Position numbers and translations under genes: made by a program
Notes under the pieces: model-generated
Database searches by the model: none
What the model saw: only the letters and a program-made list of their open reading frames with translations
Told to the model about the DNA's origin: nothing
NCBI GenBank assembly: GCA_003134675.1
Contig: PLBZ01000057.1
Location: 139 to 7,749, forward strand
Direction: 5' to 3'
Source: Solirubrobacterales bacterium
GTDB taxonomy: Bacteria; Actinomycetota; Thermoleophilia; Solirubrobacterales; Solirubrobacteraceae
DNA: 7,611 nucleotides
Part shown: positions 5,562-7,611 of the stretch, in pieces
Numbering within the stretch: position 1 is the stretch's first letter
Layout: every line of letters starts with the position of its first letter

Positions 5562-6533
5562 ATGCGGAGAGATATCCGGCGTGTGCACGCTCGGCGACGG
5601 CTCGGCGTCCTGGTGACTGTCGTGGTGGTCCTCGTCGCGGGCGCGTACGTCAGCGCGAGCGTTGGTCAGTCGGGTCGGCAGCGTGCGGGTGCGGCGAGCG
5701 TAGAAGCAAAGAGCAGGCGTTTGGCGGCAACTCGCACGCGCCCCGTGCCGCGGCTGCTGGTGACGGGGCCGGGGCAGCTCACGACGAGCTGGAAGGTGGT
5801 GGCGCGGCTTCGCGGGCAGCCCGGCGCGTGGGTCGCGCAGCGGTCCGGTGTGACCCTGATGCGCTTTGACCAGAGCCTCGTGCACCTCACGCTGCACGCC
5901 GGTTCGAGTGACGGTGGTGTGAGTGGTTGGACTTACGGTGACAAGATCACCCCGCGCGAGATCCATCTGCTGATCGCCGCGGTCAACGGCGGGTTCAAGC
6001 TCACCTACCGCGGCGTGGGTTTCATATCCGGTGGTCATGTCGCGGTCGCGCTCAAGGCCGGACTCGCGTCGATCGTCACCTACACCGATGGGACGACCGA
6101 CATCGGCGCGTGGCGCGCGGGCGTGCCACGCGTCAGCAAGACCGTCTTCTCGGTGTTGCAGAACCAGCGGCTGCTCGTCGATCGCGGCGTCGCCGCGGCG
6201 AGCGTCTCGAACTGCCTGATCGCGTGCTGGGGTGAAACGATCGGCTCCCGCACGTTCGTCGCTCGCTCCGGGCTCGGGATCACCGCGAACGGGCAACTCG
6301 TGTGGGCCGCCGCAGAGCAGCTCTCGCCCGCCGGCCTCGCCGCTGCGCTGATCGCTGCCGGTGCAGTGCGTGCGGTCGAGCTCGACATCAACCCCGATTG
6401 GGTGGCCGGCTACCTCTACCCCCACCATCCAAGCGGCCCCGTGCCCGTGCCGGTCGTGCCGGGGCAGCTCGGGATCTCGGGCAAACTGCTCGAACCGGAC
6501 GCTCGGGACTTCCTCGCGATCGTCGCGAACTGA
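5562..6533 (+). CDS. Membrane-anchored phosphodiester glycosidase (NAGPA/DUF2233-like) protein
   Basis: I chose the ATG at 5562 (323 residues) over the TTG at 5529, which has no ribosome site; GTG 5559 is an equal alternative. A basic N-terminus and a transmembrane helix at about 14-34 anchor the protein, and a linker leads to the domain from about residue 65. Family landmarks are the AAVNGGFKL segment (139-147), GVGFISGG (151-158), the TYTDGTTDIGAW strand pair (173-184), ARSGLGIT (234-241) and AVELDIN (271-277). Members related to mammalian 'uncovering enzyme' and bacterial NAGPA proteins cleave sugar-phosphodiester bonds, here probably on surface glycopolymers. Canonical members carry a glycine-rich 'LDGGGS' where this protein has LDINPDW; the substitution seems typical of an actinobacterial subgroup I recall, so catalytic activity is uncertain. 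Two cysteines (C218, C222) may form a disulfide. The gene ends seven bases from the oppositely oriented DedA gene. Confidence 0.85.
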   Translation: MRRDIRRVHARRRLGVLVTVVVVLVAGAYVSASVGQSGRQRAGAASVEAKSRRLAATRTRPVPRLLVTGPGQLTTSWKVVARLRGQPGAWVAQRSGVTLMRFDQSLVHLTLHAGSSDGGVSGWTYGDKITPREIHLLIAAVNGGFKLTYRGVGFISGGHVAVALKAGLASIVTYTDGTTDIGAWRAGVPRVSKTVFSVLQNQRLLVDRGVAAASVSNCLIACWGETIGSRTFVARSGLGITANGQLVWAAAEQLSPAGLAAALIAAGAVRAVELDINPDWVAGYLYPHHPSGPVPVPVVPGQLGISGKLLEPDARDFLAIVAN

Positions 6534-6540
6534 AGTCCCG
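6504..6540. terminator. Bidirectional hairpin at the convergent gene junction
   Basis: CGGGACTTC (6504-6512) pairs perfectly with GAAGTCCCG (6532-6540). Inside it TCGCGA (6514-6519) pairs with TCGCGA (6523-6528) around a three-base loop. That gives 9 + 6 base pairs with a small internal loop. It covers the last codons and stop of the glycosidase gene and ends one base before the DedA stop codon. There is no T-run on either side, so it would work as the stem-only type of terminator common in high-GC bacteria, serving both genes. Confidence 0.75.
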
Positions 6541-7149
6541 CTACGCCGACTTGTAGGACCGACGCCAAAGCAGCACCCCGGCGGCGAGCACAGATAGCGC
6601 GCCGAGGAGAAGCGCGCCGGCCAGGCCTGCGTCGGCCGCGATGTCGGCGATCGACGGCCCCACCAGATAGGCGCCAACACCCACTGACAGCGCCCAGGTC
6701 AGCGCCGAGATTGCGTTGGCGGGCAGGAATCGCGACCAGCGCATGTCGTGAGTCCCGGCGATCCACGACGGCGTGAACAGCACCGCCACCGGACCATAAC
6801 GCTCATAGAAGCGATCGCCTCTCGCGATCAGCGCGAGGCGCAGCTGGTACAGCGGTCCAGGTGCCGTCAGCAGCCCCCGGCCGCCCTTTACGCCGACGAT
6901 CCACCCGGCGGCTCCTCCGGTGGTGGCGCCGGCCCAGGCGACTGCGACCACCGACACCAGGTCGAGGTGGCCATGTGCGGCCGAGATACCCGCAGCGATC
7001 AGGGCCGCCTCACCGGGACCCGGAAGCGCCGCCCAACTCGCCATCGACGCCAGGAACACGCCGATGTAGTCGACTCCCGGGCCACGGGCGTGAGGGTGCA
7101 TCGCGGCCAGAGCAGCCAGTGTCGACAGCTGCAATCCCACGAGACGCAC
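6541..7149 (-). CDS. DedA/VTT (SNARE-associated) family membrane protein
   Basis: The frame gives 202 residues from GTG 7149, or 186 from the ATG at 7101; neither has a Shine-Dalgarno site. DedA features are the re-entrant loop PGPGEAALIAAG (43-54, with the conserved acidic residue E47), the GAAGWIVGVKGGRGLL segment (79-94), and the second half ERYGPVAVLFTPSWIAG (116-132) followed by FLPANAISALTWALSVGVGAYLVG (141-164), then a final helix (about 175-195). DedA proteins are flippases or transporters linked to undecaprenyl phosphate and phospholipid recycling and envelope homeostasis. The usual 'RFxPGxR' of the second half is replaced by FTPSWIAGTHDMR (125-137), a variant I associate with actinobacterial members. 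A much better start signal (GGAGG then ATG 7211) exists upstream in a shifted frame, so the start or the reading frame near 7149-7152 may be wrong. Confidence 0.8.
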   Translation of the reverse strand: MRLVGLQLSTLAALAAMHPHARGPGVDYIGVFLASMASWAALPGPGEAALIAAGISAAHGHLDLVSVVAVAWAGATTGGAAGWIVGVKGGRGLLTAPGPLYQLRLALIARGDRFYERYGPVAVLFTPSWIAGTHDMRWSRFLPANAISALTWALSVGVGAYLVGPSIADIAADAGLAGALLLGALSVLAAGVLLWRRSYKSA

Positions 7150-7208
7150 CCCGTCATGGTGACGATCCGCTTCCCGCGCTGCGGAGCTATCTCATACACA
7201 GAGCCCCT

Positions 7209-7222
7209 CATGGCGTGCCTCC
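7209..7222 (-). promoter_or_regulatory. Strong ribosome binding site and ATG upstream of the DedA gene, in a shifted frame
   Basis: On the minus strand GGAGG (7222-7218) is followed after six bases by ATG (7211-7209), the best-looking translation start in the window. That frame crosses the DedA start region but is offset by one base. It would join the DedA frame if the four-base C run at 7149-7152 (plus strand) had one more base. It may mark the real DedA start, a short leader peptide or chance. Confidence 0.35.
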
Positions 7223-7309
7223 GAGTGGGGCATCCCGCCATGCGCCGCGAGATATCATCCGGATGGTGACAACCGTGCTGCTGGTGCTCGAGACCATGTT
7301 GCACAGCCG

Positions 7310-7611
7310 ATCGACAGCTCGCCAGCGATGACTGAGTATCTACGCGTCAAGGCAGCCAGTGCAGCCCTCCACAACGTCGAGGCCGTGTTGGCCTCTGCCG
7401 TCAGCCTTCCGCTTGTCGATGGGGTCGCCGACCTGGTGATTTCCAACTACTGCCTGCACGAGCTGCGTCACGCCGACAAGTACCGCGCTCTCGCCGAGGC
7501 CAGGCGGGTCCTCAAGCCGGACGGGCGGCTCGTGATCGGCGACATGATGTTCTCACTCAACCCGATGCAGTCTCGCGACCGTCGCGTGGTAACCGTCAAG
7601 CTGCGCAAGAT
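7310..7611 (+). pseudogene. 5'-truncated second copy of the SAM methyltransferase, runs off the window
   Basis: From the ATC at 7310 the frame reads IDSSPAMTEYLRVKAASAAL and continues uninterrupted to the window edge. It matches residues 67-166 of the intact methyltransferase with 10 amino-acid differences and no gaps. Motif I (SAM binding) and everything before it are missing, and similarity ends sharply at about 7307. The sequence upstream (7150-7306) is unrelated to the methyltransferase. The post-motif III loop has KPDG in place of KPGG. Codon changes are 20 synonymous against 10 non-synonymous by my count, so the copy diverged under selection for protein function before or despite losing its 5' end. 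ATG 7328 lies in frame but would give a protein unable to bind SAM. Confidence 0.85.

Noticed and set aside
5514..6680. A 388-codon open frame on the minus strand opposite the phosphodiester glycosidase gene
   Set aside because: Its translation is Arg/Pro/His-rich without any recognisable domain, and it mirrors a plus-strand gene with clear family motifs. It is a GC-rich antisense artefact.
1..7611. CRISPR arrays, tRNA/rRNA genes, transposases or integrases
   Set aside because: No regularly spaced repeats, cloverleaf-like sequence, rRNA-like stretch or transposase/recombinase motif was seen on either strand, despite the signs of past rearrangement.

Overview
The window is high-GC DNA with GTG starts, few recognisable Shine-Dalgarno sites and protein families typical of Actinomycetota. 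Several proteins (the PIPSW-less DedA relative, the 'VELDIN' phosphodiester glycosidase relative, the 'LLIADRGNNR' protein and the methyltransferase) resemble, from memory, families I associate with Thermoleophilia/Solirubrobacterales. That placement is an inference; no search was run.

Layout, left to right. (1) Minus strand, 1-974: a small one-pass membrane protein whose stop codon almost touches the start of a membrane-anchored NodB polysaccharide deacetylase that runs off the left edge. (2) 1208-1998, minus strand: a gene graveyard. The last ~52 codons of a LuxR/NarL-type response regulator are joined directly to a fragment resembling the C-terminal part of an LCP (LytR-CpsA-Psr) protein. 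Neither fragment has its main domain. (3) 2075-2818, plus strand: an intact class I SAM-dependent methyltransferase. (4) 2833-5367, minus strand: three genes in the order exported alpha/beta hydrolase, membrane-anchored protein with a possible Cache-like sensor fold, and an NHL/'IADRGNNR' protein broken by a one-base frameshift. (5) 5562-6533, plus strand: a membrane-anchored phosphodiester glycosidase (NAGPA-like) protein. It converges on (6) a DedA/VTT membrane protein (6541-7149, minus), with a strong two-part hairpin at the junction. (7) 7310-7611, plus strand: a second copy of the methyltransferase, truncated at its 5' end, gap-free and about 88% identical to the first. The two copies are direct repeats about 5 kb apart.

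The intact genes other than the methyltransferase encode envelope proteins: four single-anchor proteins with extracytoplasmic parts and one multi-pass membrane protein. Four copies of an 18-bp, partly palindromic motif (plus-strand forms GGTGARAATCKTCTTAGG and GATGAGAGTATTCTCACC), with a weaker fifth upstream of the methyltransferase, lie mostly in the intergenic gaps. They suggest control by one unknown regulator. No tRNA, rRNA, CRISPR array, transposase or integrase was seen. I found no clear new defence or metabolic system. The best leads are the repeated motif, the duplicated and truncated methyltransferase, and the LuxR/LCP fragment fusion.
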